Positions 8,548 to 18,211 of a stretch of DNA of 64,000 nucleotides are shown in pieces. Source of the DNA: an uncultured Oscillospiraceae bacterium (GTDB taxonomy: Bacteria > Bacillota > Clostridia > Oscillospirales > Acutalibacteraceae). The notes beneath the pieces were generated by a model, which worked only from the letters and a program-made list of their open reading frames with translations, did not search any database and was not told the origin of the DNA. Location of the stretch: positions 1 through 64,000 of the forward strand of contig URED01000003.1 in NCBI GenBank assembly GCA_900546785.1. Direction: 5' to 3'. The translations under genes and the position numbers were made by a program. Numbering within the stretch: the stretch's first letter is position 1; each line of letters starts with the position of its first letter.

Positions 8548-9516
8548 TTAAATAGAAACGTCCATCGCGATCTGGTAAAGATCGGTATCTATATGCTTTT
8601 TCATATTCAGCGCTTCAAAAATATCGTAATCCACAACATCGCCCTTCTGGCTGGCAACGACTCTGTTTCCGATATTCTTCATAAGCAGCTGCTTAACGGC
8701 GTAATGGCCCATACGTGTAGCCATAACTCTGTCCTTAACGGTAGGCGAACCGCCTCTTTGAATATGGCCGAGTATACATGCGCGGGATTCAACGCCCGTC
8801 TTTTTCTGGATCTCTTTTGCAAGCTCCGTTACATCTATGCCAACGCCCTCTGCAACAACGATAAGGAAATGCTTTTTATCCGTGCGCTGGGTACGCTTCA
8901 TTCTTTCAATAACATCCTTTTGAATATCAAATTCAATCTCCGGGATAAGAATGGAGGTGGCGCCAACGGCAATGCCGGCGTTGAGCGCAAGATAGCCCGC
9001 TCTTCTGCCCATGACCTCTATGACCGTGCAGCGGTCATGCGATTCCGTTGTATCCCTTACCTTATCCACACATTCCATGATGGTATTGAGGCAGGTATCG
9101 TAACCGATCGTATAATCGCAGCAGGCAATATCATTATCAATCGTGCCGGGAATACCTACGCAGGGAATACCGCGCTCGGAAAGATCGCGCGCGCCGCGGA
9201 AAGAGCCGTCTCCGCCGATAACAACAACGCCTTCTATACCGTTTTCGCGGCAGGTCCTTATTGCTTTTCTCATGCCTTCTTCCGTGGCAAATTCCGCGGA
9301 ACGGGCGCTGTAAAGCTTTGTGCCGCCCCTGTGGATAATATCTGAAACAGAGCGCAAATCAAGCTCCACAAAATCACCGTTTATAAGTCCGTTATAGCCT
9401 CTGATAACACCGAGAACACGAATACCGTTTACACAGGCTGTTCTTACGACCGCACGCACTGCGGCGTTCATGCCCGGAGCGTCTCCCCCGCTGGTTAAAA
9501 CAGCAATCGTTTTCAT
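8548..9516 (-). CDS. pfkA: ATP-dependent 6-phosphofructokinase
   Basis: This 322-residue protein matches the bacterial PfkA length (319-322). It phosphorylates fructose-6-phosphate to fructose-1,6-bisphosphate, the committed step of glycolysis. Visible motifs are GGDAPGMNAAVR near the N terminus, GGDGSF near residue 102 (ATP/Mg site), GIPGTIDNDI with the catalytic Asp near residue 125, and EVMGRRAG for substrate binding. GGDGS, with Gly rather than Asp at the discriminating position, points to ATP rather than PPi. It follows dnaE but has its own promoter and strong GGAGGA ribosome site. Confidence 0.95.
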   Translation of the reverse strand: MKTIAVLTSGGDAPGMNAAVRAVVRTACVNGIRVLGVIRGYNGLINGDFVELDLRSVSDIIHRGGTKLYSARSAEFATEEGMRKAIRTCRENGIEGVVVIGGDGSFRGARDLSERGIPCVGIPGTIDNDIACCDYTIGYDTCLNTIMECVDKVRDTTESHDRCTVIEVMGRRAGYLALNAGIAVGATSILIPEIEFDIQKDVIERMKRTQRTDKKHFLIVVAEGVGIDVTELAKEIQKKTGVESRACILGHIQRGGSPTVKDRVMATRMGHYAVKQLLMKNIGNRVVASQKGDVVDYDIFEALNMKKHIDTDLYQIAMDVSI

Positions 9517-9584
9517 AAAACAATCCTCCTCAGATAATACTAACTATTAAATATTTAAATATTCATTTAAAGGTAGCTCACAAT

Positions 9585-9613
9585 ATTTTACTCGCTGTTG
9601 CGGAAAAAGTCAA
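9585..9613 (-). promoter_or_regulatory. Sigma-A type promoter of pfkA
   Basis: Minus-strand -35 TTGACT (9608-9613), 17-base spacer, -10 TAAAAT (9585-9590). It sits in the dnaE-pfkA gap, so pfkA can be made independently of dnaE. Confidence 0.65.
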
Positions 9614-9627
9614 TACTATTCTTTTAA

Positions 9628-12600
9628 TCATTCGACCAGGGCAACATTTTCACTGCCCAAAACGCGGCGCAGCTCCGCAAGCATCGTTTCGTTCGGCGCT
9701 ACAAAGCATTCCCTTTTTTGCACTTCATAATGTTTTTTATCTTTATAATAGAAATACAGCGGATAAGCGCCTTCAAAAATAGAGCAAATGATTTTGGCTT
9801 TATGGATTCTTGCATCATTTTCATTTTCAAAGCGCAGGAAAAGCCCTTTGTGCTTTGATCTTTTCTGCGGCTCGCCGGCAGCGGCGCCGTGATCTTGGCG
9901 CGGCTTAACATCGGAGCCGGGGGCTCCTGAAACGGTATTGGCAAGGATCTTCGGATCCTTTTCCTCTTCTACGGAAAGCGTGCCGCCCACGGTTATTATG
10001 CCTGACGGAACAAGCAGCTCCGAAACAGACTGAAGCAGCTTGGGGAATACGATGACCTCTATACTGCCGAGCATATCCTCTACCGTGACGAACGCCATGT
10101 TGGCGCCGTTTCTTGTTTGCTTTACCGTGATATGCGAGATGATGCCGCAAAGCGTAACGTTATCTCCGTCCTTATATTTTGAAAAAGATGATTTTTCCGA
10201 TTCAAGCAATTCACCCGTTTTGGCGTAACCGAGCGAATGGATCACATTTTCATACTTATCGAGCGGGTGACCGGAGAGAAACAGCCCCGTCATCTCCTTT
10301 TCCATTTTTAGAAGCTCCGTCTTGGGAAATTCCTCCACATCAGGCAGCTCAAAATCAGCGGAAAACGATTCGCCGGCTGAACCAAGCTCAAAAAAGCCCA
10401 CCTGACCGTACATGGTTTTACGGCGCTGCTCCTCAAGATTTGCACACAAAACAGGCAGCGCCTGAAGCATTTGGCGGCGGTTTGCGCCCAGAGAATCCAA
10501 CGCGCCGCTGCGTATCAGGCTTTCCACAGCACGGCGGTTGAAATGCGAGGTCTGAAGCCGGGAACAGAAATCAAAAAAGCTTTTGTACCTGCCGTTTTCA
10601 CGTTCTTTTATAATATCGTTAATAAATTCCGTGCCAAGATTTTTTATGCCGAGCAAACCGTAATTGATTACGTTTCCGTTTGCTGAAAAACCTTTCATAG
10701 AGGTATTGACATCGGGAACGGCAAGGCGCAGGCCAAGCCTTTTGCTTTCTGCAATATACCTTGCAACCTTATTTGACGAATCCAAAACGGAGGTCAACAG
10801 CGCCGCCATAAACTGAGCCGGGCAATAGAGCTTAAGATACGCGGTTCTGTAAGCCACAAGCGCATAGCATGCGGCATGGGATTTATTGAAGGCATATTTT
10901 GCGAATTCGGAGATCCTGTCAAAAATAGATTCCGCAATATGCTCATCGATCTTGTTATTTTTACAACCCGCAAGGAAATTTTTGCGTTCCGCCTCCATCA
11001 CGTCTTTTTTCTTTTTGCTCATGGCGCGGCGCACAACGTCCGCCCTGCCGTAGGAATAACCGGCAAGGGAACGCAGGATCTGCATGACCTGCTCCTGATA
11101 AACGATACAGCCGAACGTATCGCCGAGTATGGGTTTTAACTGAGGAAGGTCATAATGCACCTTTTCCGGGTGGCGGGAATTTTCAATAAAAGTATCTATC
11201 TGCTTTGCCGGACCGGGCCTAAAGAGCGAATTTGCGGCGATAAGATGCTCTAATTTTGTTGGTTTCAGATTCATGAGCATCTGTTTCATGCCGCTTGATT
11301 CAAACTGAAATACGCCCTCCGTCTGCCCGCGGGCAAACAGCTTATATACATTCGGGTCGTCAATCGGCGCGTTCTCAATATCTATGCCGGACGCCTTAGC
11401 GGCATCGTTTATAACAGTGAGCGTGCGCAGACCGAGGAAATCCATTTTAAGCAGGCCGAGCTCTTCAAGCTCCGTCATGATATACTGCGTGACGATGAGC
11501 CCGTCATTCGTTGCAAGCGGAACATAGGAAGATACGGGATCGTGGGTGATGACCACGCCCGCCGCGTGCGTGGAGGTATTGCGCGGCATGCCCTCTACCT
11601 TTCTTGCGGTCTCAATAAGCTCGTTCACACGCTCGTCCTGCTGCATCAGTTCTTTTAATTTCGGGGATTTTTTAACGGCGTCGTCAATCGTTATCTTGAA
11701 TTCATTCGGAACAAGCTTCGCTACCGCGTCAACTGCGGCATACGGCATACCCATTACCCTGCCCACATCGCGGATAGCGGCTCTGGTTTGCAGGGTGCCG
11801 AACGTAACGATCTGCGCAACATGATCCGCGCCGTATTTTGCGGTTACGTAATCTATGACCTCCTGGCGGCGCTCATAACAAAAATCAATATCGAAATCCG
11901 GCATGGAAACACGCTCCGGATTTAAAAAGCGCTCAAAAAGGAGATCATATTTCATAGGGTCAAGATCCGTTATGCCCATACAGTAAGCGGCAAGCGAACC
12001 GGCGCCGGAGCCCCTGCCCGGGCCGACCGGAATACCTTTGCTTTTTGCATAGGAAACAAAATCCGCCACGATTAAATAATAATCCGTATAGCCCATTTTG
12101 TTAACGGTTTGAAGCTCGTATTCCAGCCTGTCCTTATATTCCTGCGGCGGCGTACCGTATCTGGTTTCAAGACCTTCATAGCACTTGCGGCGGAAATATT
12201 CAAAATGGCTTATATCTTCCTCTATTTCAAAATACGGAAGCTTGGTTTTGCCGAATTCTAAATCAAAATTGCACCTTTCGGCGATCTTGGCAGTATTTTC
12301 CACCGCCTCGGGCAGATCCGGGAAAAGCTGCTTCATCTCTTCTTCTGATTTTAAGTAGAATTCCTGGGAGTGGAATTCAAGGCCTGTATCCTCGCCGAGA
12401 ACATGGTTCGTTGCAATGCAGATCAGCACCTGCTGCACCTTGGAGTCCTCTTTGCTTATATAATGCGTATCATTTGTAACAACAACGGGAATACCCGTTT
12501 CTGCATAAAGACGCTTTATACCCTCTGCAACGATCTTCTGCTCTTTTATGCCGTGATCCTGCAATTCCAGAAAATAATTTTCTTCACCGAAGACATCACG

Positions 12601-13080
12601 GTACCAGAGCGCCGTATTCTTTGCTTTTTCGTAATCGCGTTCCAGAATTGCCTGCGGGATCTCGCCGGCAAGGCAGGCGGAAAGGCAGATCAGCCCCTCG
12701 TGATATTTTTCAAGGATATCATGATCCACCCTTGGTTTATAATAATAACCCTCTGTATAAGAAAGAGAAACAAGTTTGATCAGGTTTTTATAGCCGGTTT
12801 CATTCTCGCAAAGCAGTATGAGGTGGTTATAATCCTTATCAAGCACCTTTTCCCTGTCAAATCTTGTTCTGGGGGCAACGTACACCTCGCAGCCGATTAT
12901 GGGCTTGATGCCGTGTTTTTTGCACGTCTTATAAAAATCCACGGCGCCGTACATATTGCCGTGATCCGTGATGGCAAGAGCGGTCATACCCAACTCCTTT
13001 GCGCGCAGAACGAGCGGCTCGATACGGCAGGCGCCGTCAAGCAGCGAATATTCTGTGTGCAGATGGAGATGGGTAAACAT
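9628..13080 (-). CDS. dnaE: DNA polymerase III alpha subunit, DnaE type
   Basis: A 1150-residue C-family polymerase. The PHP domain spans about residues 1-210 (HLHLHTEYSLLDGA, ITDHGN, GCEVYVAP, SACLAGEI, TNDTHYI), and all the metal-ligand positions I can recognise look intact. The palm carries PDFDIDF near residue 395. Fingers and the helix-hairpin-helix region follow, and an OB fold lies near 970-1060. In low-GC Gram-positives the second polymerase DnaE extends primers and works beside PolC. The dnaE-pfkA order is conserved in Firmicutes. AAGGAAG precedes the ATG, and the gap to the GH31 gene is only 20 bases, so the two are probably cotranscribed. Confidence 0.95.
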   Translation of the reverse strand: MFTHLHLHTEYSLLDGACRIEPLVLRAKELGMTALAITDHGNMYGAVDFYKTCKKHGIKPIIGCEVYVAPRTRFDREKVLDKDYNHLILLCENETGYKNLIKLVSLSYTEGYYYKPRVDHDILEKYHEGLICLSACLAGEIPQAILERDYEKAKNTALWYRDVFGEENYFLELQDHGIKEQKIVAEGIKRLYAETGIPVVVTNDTHYISKEDSKVQQVLICIATNHVLGEDTGLEFHSQEFYLKSEEEMKQLFPDLPEAVENTAKIAERCNFDLEFGKTKLPYFEIEEDISHFEYFRRKCYEGLETRYGTPPQEYKDRLEYELQTVNKMGYTDYYLIVADFVSYAKSKGIPVGPGRGSGAGSLAAYCMGITDLDPMKYDLLFERFLNPERVSMPDFDIDFCYERRQEVIDYVTAKYGADHVAQIVTFGTLQTRAAIRDVGRVMGMPYAAVDAVAKLVPNEFKITIDDAVKKSPKLKELMQQDERVNELIETARKVEGMPRNTSTHAAGVVITHDPVSSYVPLATNDGLIVTQYIMTELEELGLLKMDFLGLRTLTVINDAAKASGIDIENAPIDDPNVYKLFARGQTEGVFQFESSGMKQMLMNLKPTKLEHLIAANSLFRPGPAKQIDTFIENSRHPEKVHYDLPQLKPILGDTFGCIVYQEQVMQILRSLAGYSYGRADVVRRAMSKKKKDVMEAERKNFLAGCKNNKIDEHIAESIFDRISEFAKYAFNKSHAACYALVAYRTAYLKLYCPAQFMAALLTSVLDSSNKVARYIAESKRLGLRLAVPDVNTSMKGFSANGNVINYGLLGIKNLGTEFINDIIKERENGRYKSFFDFCSRLQTSHFNRRAVESLIRSGALDSLGANRRQMLQALPVLCANLEEQRRKTMYGQVGFFELGSAGESFSADFELPDVEEFPKTELLKMEKEMTGLFLSGHPLDKYENVIHSLGYAKTGELLESEKSSFSKYKDGDNVTLCGIISHITVKQTRNGANMAFVTVEDMLGSIEVIVFPKLLQSVSELLVPSGIITVGGTLSVEEEKDPKILANTVSGAPGSDVKPRQDHGAAAGEPQKRSKHKGLFLRFENENDARIHKAKIICSIFEGAYPLYFYYKDKKHYEVQKRECFVAPNETMLAELRRVLGSENVALVE

Positions 13081-13100
13081 AGCTATACTTCCTTAAAATA

Positions 13101-15476
13101 TTACAAACAGTTATTAAGCTCTTCCAACGGCTCTCTGAACCGCTTATGGCACTTGGGCAGCGTTCCGTCTTCAAGAGCTGCGGTGAACACGCTTTTTTTA
13201 TAATCGATGGAGATCTGATATTTGGAAACGGTGTCTATATACGCCTCCCGCTTATCAAGCGAAAAACGCCTTGCGCCGCCGAGCTCGATTTTTACAGGTG
13301 CGTTCTCGGCAGAAAGATCGCAGAATACGTCTACGCACAGGGAGCCGTCTGCATAGTGGATCATATCGTCTGTATTCTGCGCTTTCTTTCCGCAGGTAAC
13401 AGCAACGCTATCGGCTGAAACGATATCAAAGAAACGGATCTTGAAATGCCTTTTTGCGGGAATGACGGAGAGATCGCCGGACACAGGATATATGGTAAAC
13501 ACGATGTTATCTCCGTTTGTTTTGATCTCAAACTTTATTTCGGCAAAGGCGCCGTTCTCAAAATTCATGGTTTCGCCGTCGTCCTCATACAGAACGAGGC
13601 TGCCGTTTCCGGAAAGCGCAAGGATCTCCAGACCGTTCGGATTATCCGCGCCGTTAGAGATATCGTCCGTATCAAGCGGAATGATCGCGCCCTCTTTTGC
13701 AAGAACCGGGAAACTCTCAATACTGCGGAACATTTTCACAAACCTGCCGCCATGATATGCCCTGCGTGTGAAAAGATCGGTATATCTGCCCTGCGGCAGC
13801 CACACATTCACGGCGGCAAGGCCGGTTTTTTTATCCGCAGGATCTATTATGGGCGCGCAGATGAGCTCGCTGCCGAAGAAATACTGGTTTTTGCAGTTAT
13901 AGGCATCTTCCTCTTCCGGGTATTCATAATACATAGGCTCAATCAGCGCCCTGCCGTATTTATAAGTTTTGTAATTCATGGTATAGATATACGGAATCAG
14001 CCTGCGGCGGAGCCTTAACAGATCCACAGCGATATGGTATGCGGCATAGCCGAATTTCCACGGCTCCTTGCCCATAAACTCGTTGCTGGTTGAATGCAGG
14101 CGGTTGATTGGGCTGAACACACCGAACTGCAGCCAGCGGACATAGAGCTCGTCATCTTTTTTGCCGTGGTGGTGCCCGCCGATGTCATGGCTCCACCAGG
14201 TGTAGCCTATATTTGACGCTGTAGCAGTGGAATACGGCTGAAAGCGGAGGCAGTCCCAAGTAATAGAAGTATCGCCCGAAAAGCCGAGCGGATATCTTTG
14301 GCTGCCCGCCTGCGCGAATCTGGAAAGGATCACGCCCCTTTTCCCGTTTCTGCAATTATCAAGATAGTGATAATGATTCAGCGCCCAAAGCGGGTCAAGC
14401 CCTTTGACGGAGGACTTTTTGCCCTGCTGCCAGTCTATCCACCAGAAATCAACGCCCTCGTCCTCGTACTTATGGTGGATAAGCTCAAAATACGCCTCCA
14501 TATATTTGGGATCGGCGCAGTCGAACGGAATTTTCTTTTTTGTTTTGGGATCAACGCCCATATAGCGGGCGAAATCGGCATACATATCCTCAAAGAAACG
14601 GACGCCGTCCGCCGGGTGCAGATTTACGGTAATCTTCAGATGCTGCGCTTTGAGCCACTGCAAAAACTCTTTATAATCCGGGAAAAGGTGCGTGTTCCAG
14701 CTGTAGCCGGTCCACCCGTCCTTTATATCGGCGGGATCCGTACCCGGAACACCCGAAAACTCTTTTTTCAGATCTACCCAATGCCAATCCATATCTATCG
14801 TGGCAACAGTGAGCGGTATGCGCTCCTGCGCAAAGCGCTGCATAAGATCTATGTATTCCTGCTGCGTATATGCCTTATACCTGCTCCACCAGTTTCCGAA
14901 AGCGAAACGCGGAATAAGCGGCACACCGCCGGTAAGGCGCAGGAAATCGCGCACAGCGGCACGGTAATCATGCCCGTAAACGAAGATATAGATATCCTTT
15001 CCTTTATCGGAGCGCGGCGCAACGGTGCCGTCCTGATTGAGGATAAGGGATTCGGAATCATCCAGCACGGCAGCGCCGGACTTTGAAACGATGCCGTCTC
15101 CGAGAGGGATAGCGCCCCATGTAAAATCAAGCGTTCTGTAAGTGCCCTTAAGATTGCCGGCATGCAGATCGCTGATCTTTTTTCCGCCGGCAACGGCATA
15201 TGCCACTCTGCCGTTTGCACATTCCACGCAGATTCCGTTCTGCCTTGTGCCTACGATCAAATAACCGTCCTGTTTTTTGGTTTTAAAGGCAGGCGAATCA
15301 AAATTTCTGTTCCAAACCTTTTGCGTGGCATGATCTGTAAAAACGCCGTTTTTTGAATATTCAACCCTGTAAAGCCTATCCGTTATCACGCTGACGCGGA
15401 CTCTGCCGCAGGTGATCACATATTTATCATCTGTTTTAGACGGAAGATCAAGTGAAAATGCCTTTCTGAAATCCAT
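13101..15476 (-). CDS. Glycoside hydrolase family 31 (alpha-glucosidase/alpha-xylosidase-like)
   Basis: A 791-residue GH31 enzyme without a signal peptide, so probably cytoplasmic. The nucleophile Asp lies in FWWIDWQQG and the acid/base Asp in GFSGDTSITWD; SRFAQAGSQRYPLGF and HDIGGHHHG shape the subsite. GH31 enzymes release alpha-linked glucose or xylose from oligosaccharide ends; the exact substrate cannot be told. The ATG at 15476 follows GGAGGT with an 8-base gap, and two upstream in-frame ATGs overlap or abut that site. It sits between whiA and dnaE, where a sugar hydrolase is unusual. Confidence 0.88.
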   Translation of the reverse strand: MDFRKAFSLDLPSKTDDKYVITCGRVRVSVITDRLYRVEYSKNGVFTDHATQKVWNRNFDSPAFKTKKQDGYLIVGTRQNGICVECANGRVAYAVAGGKKISDLHAGNLKGTYRTLDFTWGAIPLGDGIVSKSGAAVLDDSESLILNQDGTVAPRSDKGKDIYIFVYGHDYRAAVRDFLRLTGGVPLIPRFAFGNWWSRYKAYTQQEYIDLMQRFAQERIPLTVATIDMDWHWVDLKKEFSGVPGTDPADIKDGWTGYSWNTHLFPDYKEFLQWLKAQHLKITVNLHPADGVRFFEDMYADFARYMGVDPKTKKKIPFDCADPKYMEAYFELIHHKYEDEGVDFWWIDWQQGKKSSVKGLDPLWALNHYHYLDNCRNGKRGVILSRFAQAGSQRYPLGFSGDTSITWDCLRFQPYSTATASNIGYTWWSHDIGGHHHGKKDDELYVRWLQFGVFSPINRLHSTSNEFMGKEPWKFGYAAYHIAVDLLRLRRRLIPYIYTMNYKTYKYGRALIEPMYYEYPEEEDAYNCKNQYFFGSELICAPIIDPADKKTGLAAVNVWLPQGRYTDLFTRRAYHGGRFVKMFRSIESFPVLAKEGAIIPLDTDDISNGADNPNGLEILALSGNGSLVLYEDDGETMNFENGAFAEIKFEIKTNGDNIVFTIYPVSGDLSVIPAKRHFKIRFFDIVSADSVAVTCGKKAQNTDDMIHYADGSLCVDVFCDLSAENAPVKIELGGARRFSLDKREAYIDTVSKYQISIDYKKSVFTAALEDGTLPKCHKRFREPLEELNNCL

Positions 15477-15499
15477 ATTCATTACCTCCAACAATCATC

Positions 15500-16390
15500 T
15501 CAAAGGCTGTTTGCAATATCAACGATTCTTTTTAATCTGTGGTTCAGTCCGCTTCTGCTGATCTGCCCCGGATAGAGCTCTGCAAGCTCCGCAAGGCTGG
15601 AATCGGGATTTTCATATCTTAGCTCGGCAGCTGTTTCAAGCCCCTCGCTTAGGTATTTTTTGCCCTTTAATCTCCATATTTTTTCAATTGCCGTGATCTG
15701 AACCGCAACGGCGTTTACCATTTTGTTTATATTTGCCGTTTCGCAGTTTGCCTGGCGGTTTGCCTTGTTTCTGAAATCCTTGAATATCTTGATATTCATC
15801 ATCTCAAACATAGAGCCGGAAGCGCCCATCATATAAAGGCAGTTTTCAATCGCCTCGCTCTCTTTAAAATAAACGATGTTATAGCCCTTTCTGTTTGTAT
15901 ATTTAGGGCCTAATTCCATTTCCTGAAGCAAAGTAAAAAGGCTTTTTGAAAGATTATAATACGGAACCGAAAATTCAAGATGATAATCTTTTTTGGGATC
16001 CGAAAGCGTGCCGCAGGCAAGAAAAACGCCGGCAAGAAACGCATTTGAACAATGATCGCACCTGAAATTCGTATGGTCTATCTTTAGGCTTTCGGCACCG
16101 CTGTGGCCAAAGCTTCTGAATAATTTTTGAGCATCTGTTTTATTTAAAACAGATGCCGTAAAATTCCTGCCGCGGGGTGAAGGCACCACAGCGGCTTCAA
16201 TATTAAAAATTTCTTTTGTAAGCGACTGAAAAAGCAACGCCGTCGGCTCATTTTCCGTTTGCAGCGAAACGCTGTTTTCAGAAAAGCTTTTGCCGAAAAG
16301 AGAAAGGCCGTAAAGCAATGCCCTTTTGCAGCACGGCTGCTCATATTCGGTTTTAACAAGCTCGTTTTTGACCTGTGAGGAAAAGGACAT
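15500..16390 (-). CDS. whiA: WhiA, DNA-binding regulator with LAGLIDADG-like fold
   Basis: A 296-residue protein matching WhiA. It begins MSFSSQVKNEL, has the family segment AFLAGVFLACGTLSDPKKDYHLEF in the LAGLIDADG-like half, and ends with a helix-turn-helix (SLAELAELYPGQISRSGLNHRLKRI). In Bacillus and Streptomyces WhiA influences cell division, chromosome segregation and development. It follows rapZ by 42 bases. In most Firmicutes yvcK lies between the two; here it is missing. GAGGCGGTG upstream could serve as the ribosome site. Confidence 0.93.
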   Translation of the reverse strand: MSFSSQVKNELVKTEYEQPCCKRALLYGLSLFGKSFSENSVSLQTENEPTALLFQSLTKEIFNIEAAVVPSPRGRNFTASVLNKTDAQKLFRSFGHSGAESLKIDHTNFRCDHCSNAFLAGVFLACGTLSDPKKDYHLEFSVPYYNLSKSLFTLLQEMELGPKYTNRKGYNIVYFKESEAIENCLYMMGASGSMFEMMNIKIFKDFRNKANRQANCETANINKMVNAVAVQITAIEKIWRLKGKKYLSEGLETAAELRYENPDSSLAELAELYPGQISRSGLNHRLKRIVDIANSL

Positions 16391-16432
16391 GCGCGCACCG
16401 CCTCTCTTATCGGATTAAAATTCAAAGCGGGA

Positions 16433-17302
16433 TCAGCTTCTTGAAATATCTCTGTGATTTACCGAAACGTTATCCCATTTCTTTTCAAAATGCTCCTTAA
16501 GCGCCTCAGCTATGGCAACCGAGCGGTGATTGCCCCCTGTGCAGCCGATGGCAAAAACGATTTGGCTTTTGCCCTCTTTTATGTAAAGCGGATTGAGAAA
16601 ATCAAGAAGATCTATCAGCTTTTCAAGCAGTTCTTTTGATTCCGCAAAGGAAAATACGTAATCTCTTACTTCCTGATCCAGCCCTGTTTTATTGCGCAGA
16701 TTTTCTACCCAATAGGGGTTGGGCAGGCAGCGCACGTCTATAACAAAATCCGCCTCATTCGGGATACCGTGTTTGAATCCAAAGGATTCAACGTGGATAT
16801 TCATAATATCCTTATCATCGCCGACAAGGATCTGCGTCAGCCTTGTTCTGAGCTGGTTGCCCGTAAGATCGGAGCTGTCTATAATAAAATCCGCCCTTGA
16901 ACGAAGCGGCGTCATGATCTCTTTTTCATAGGCAAGCGCCTTTGCGATATCGCCGTTGAACCGCTCCGCATAAGGGTGCTTTCTTCTTGTAAGCTTATAG
17001 CGCTTCAGGGCAATATGGGTCTTGATATCAAGGTAAATGACCTTTACGGAATAACCGTAATCCTCAAGATGATCAAGGGTATCCAGCACGCCGTCAAATT
17101 TTTCGGTTGAGCGGATATCCATAACGATTGCGATCTTGCCGTCTTTCTGCTTAGAAATCAGATCAAGAAAGGTAGTTAACAGTTCGGGAGGCATATTGTC
17201 TATACAATAATAGCCGATATCCTCCATAAATCCTATTGCGGTAGATTTGCCCGCACCGGACAGACCGGTTATGATAACAAGTTCTTTTATAGTTTTAGTC
17301 AT
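16433..17302 (-). CDS. rapZ: RapZ/YvcJ-family nucleotide-binding protein
   Basis: A 289-residue P-loop protein. Walker A is GLSGAGKST near residue 14, and a DxR motif follows in VMDIRS. The C-terminal half has FAIGCTGGNHRSVAIAE, the signature of the RapZ C domain. B. subtilis YvcJ hydrolyses nucleotides and affects competence, and E. coli RapZ directs decay of a small RNA controlling glucosamine-6-phosphate synthase; which role applies here is unknown. Its start overlaps the murB stop (TAATG), so the two genes are translationally coupled. Confidence 0.93.
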   Translation of the reverse strand: MTKTIKELVIITGLSGAGKSTAIGFMEDIGYYCIDNMPPELLTTFLDLISKQKDGKIAIVMDIRSTEKFDGVLDTLDHLEDYGYSVKVIYLDIKTHIALKRYKLTRRKHPYAERFNGDIAKALAYEKEIMTPLRSRADFIIDSSDLTGNQLRTRLTQILVGDDKDIMNIHVESFGFKHGIPNEADFVIDVRCLPNPYWVENLRNKTGLDQEVRDYVFSFAESKELLEKLIDLLDFLNPLYIKEGKSQIVFAIGCTGGNHRSVAIAEALKEHFEKKWDNVSVNHRDISRS

Positions 17303-18201
17303 TATTCCGTTACTCTTATTTCCATTTCTAATTTAACGCCTGTTTGCCTATATACCGTTTCCTTGCAGAATTCGCAGAGCTTTAATACATCGCTGCAGGT
17401 TGCGCCGCCCGTATTGATAACGAAGCCCGCGTGCTTTGTGCTGACCTGCGCGCCGCCGAAAGACTTGCCTTTAAGCCCGCACTGTTCGATAAGCGCGCCG
17501 GCAAAATGCCCGGGCGGGCGCTTAAACGTTGAGCCTGCGCTTGGATACTCAAGCGGCTGCTTTGCACGCCTGCGGGAAATATAATCCTGCATCTTTGCTT
17601 TGATCTCTTCTTTATCTCCCTTTTTGAGCTTTACGTAAATACCCGTTATCGTGCAGCCGTTATCATAATACGCGGAATGCCTGTAGGAAAGAGCAAGCGC
17701 GTCGCCCTCCAGATATCCCGCATTACCGTTTTTATCTATGTGGCGGCATTTAACAAGCACGTCCTTCATCTCTCCGCCATAAGCGCCGGCGTTCATGAAA
17801 GCCGCGCCCCCGCAGGAACCGGGGATACCGTATGCAAACTCAAGCCCGGAGAGCGAATGTTCCAGCGCAAAGCGGCAAAGCTTCATCAAAGAAGCGCCGC
17901 TTTCGGCAAAGACCGTATCCTCCTCAACGAGCCGAACATCTGAAAAGCCGTTTGAAAAGCAGATGACGCAGGCATCTATACCATGATCTGACACAAGCAG
18001 GTTAGAGCCGTTGCCAATCGGCATAAAGCGGATAGAATTCCTGCTGCAAAAGCGGATCACCGCCTGCGCCTGTTCCTCTGTTTCGGGATAAACGACAACG
18101 CTTGCGCACCCGCCGATCTTAAACGTTGTATGCAGGCGCATAGGCTCGTTTAAAGCATATTTAATTTCGGAATTTTTTAAAAATTCTGCAAGCTGTTCCA
18201 A
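17302..18201 (-). CDS. murB: UDP-N-acetylenolpyruvoylglucosamine reductase
   Basis: MurB reduces UDP-GlcNAc-enolpyruvate to UDP-MurNAc with NADPH and FAD, an early step of peptidoglycan synthesis. FAD-binding elements are visible (HTTFKIGG, PIGNGSNLLV, YGIPGSCGGAAFMNAGAYGGE), as are SYRHS, the catalytic Ser region PSAGSTFKRP and the final Glu in LEMEIRVTE; it is type II-like in length. I prefer the TTG at 18201 (299 residues) because it lies 9 bases after the glucokinase stop and gives the usual MurB N terminus. An in-frame ATG at 18258 would overlap the glucokinase gene by 47 bases. Confidence 0.93.
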   Translation of the reverse strand: MEQLAEFLKNSEIKYALNEPMRLHTTFKIGGCASVVVYPETEEQAQAVIRFCSRNSIRFMPIGNGSNLLVSDHGIDACVICFSNGFSDVRLVEEDTVFAESGASLMKLCRFALEHSLSGLEFAYGIPGSCGGAAFMNAGAYGGEMKDVLVKCRHIDKNGNAGYLEGDALALSYRHSAYYDNGCTITGIYVKLKKGDKEEIKAKMQDYISRRRAKQPLEYPSAGSTFKRPPGHFAGALIEQCGLKGKSFGGAQVSTKHAGFVINTGGATCSDVLKLCEFCKETVYRQTGVKLEMEIRVTE

Positions 18202-18211
18202 AAAATCACCG

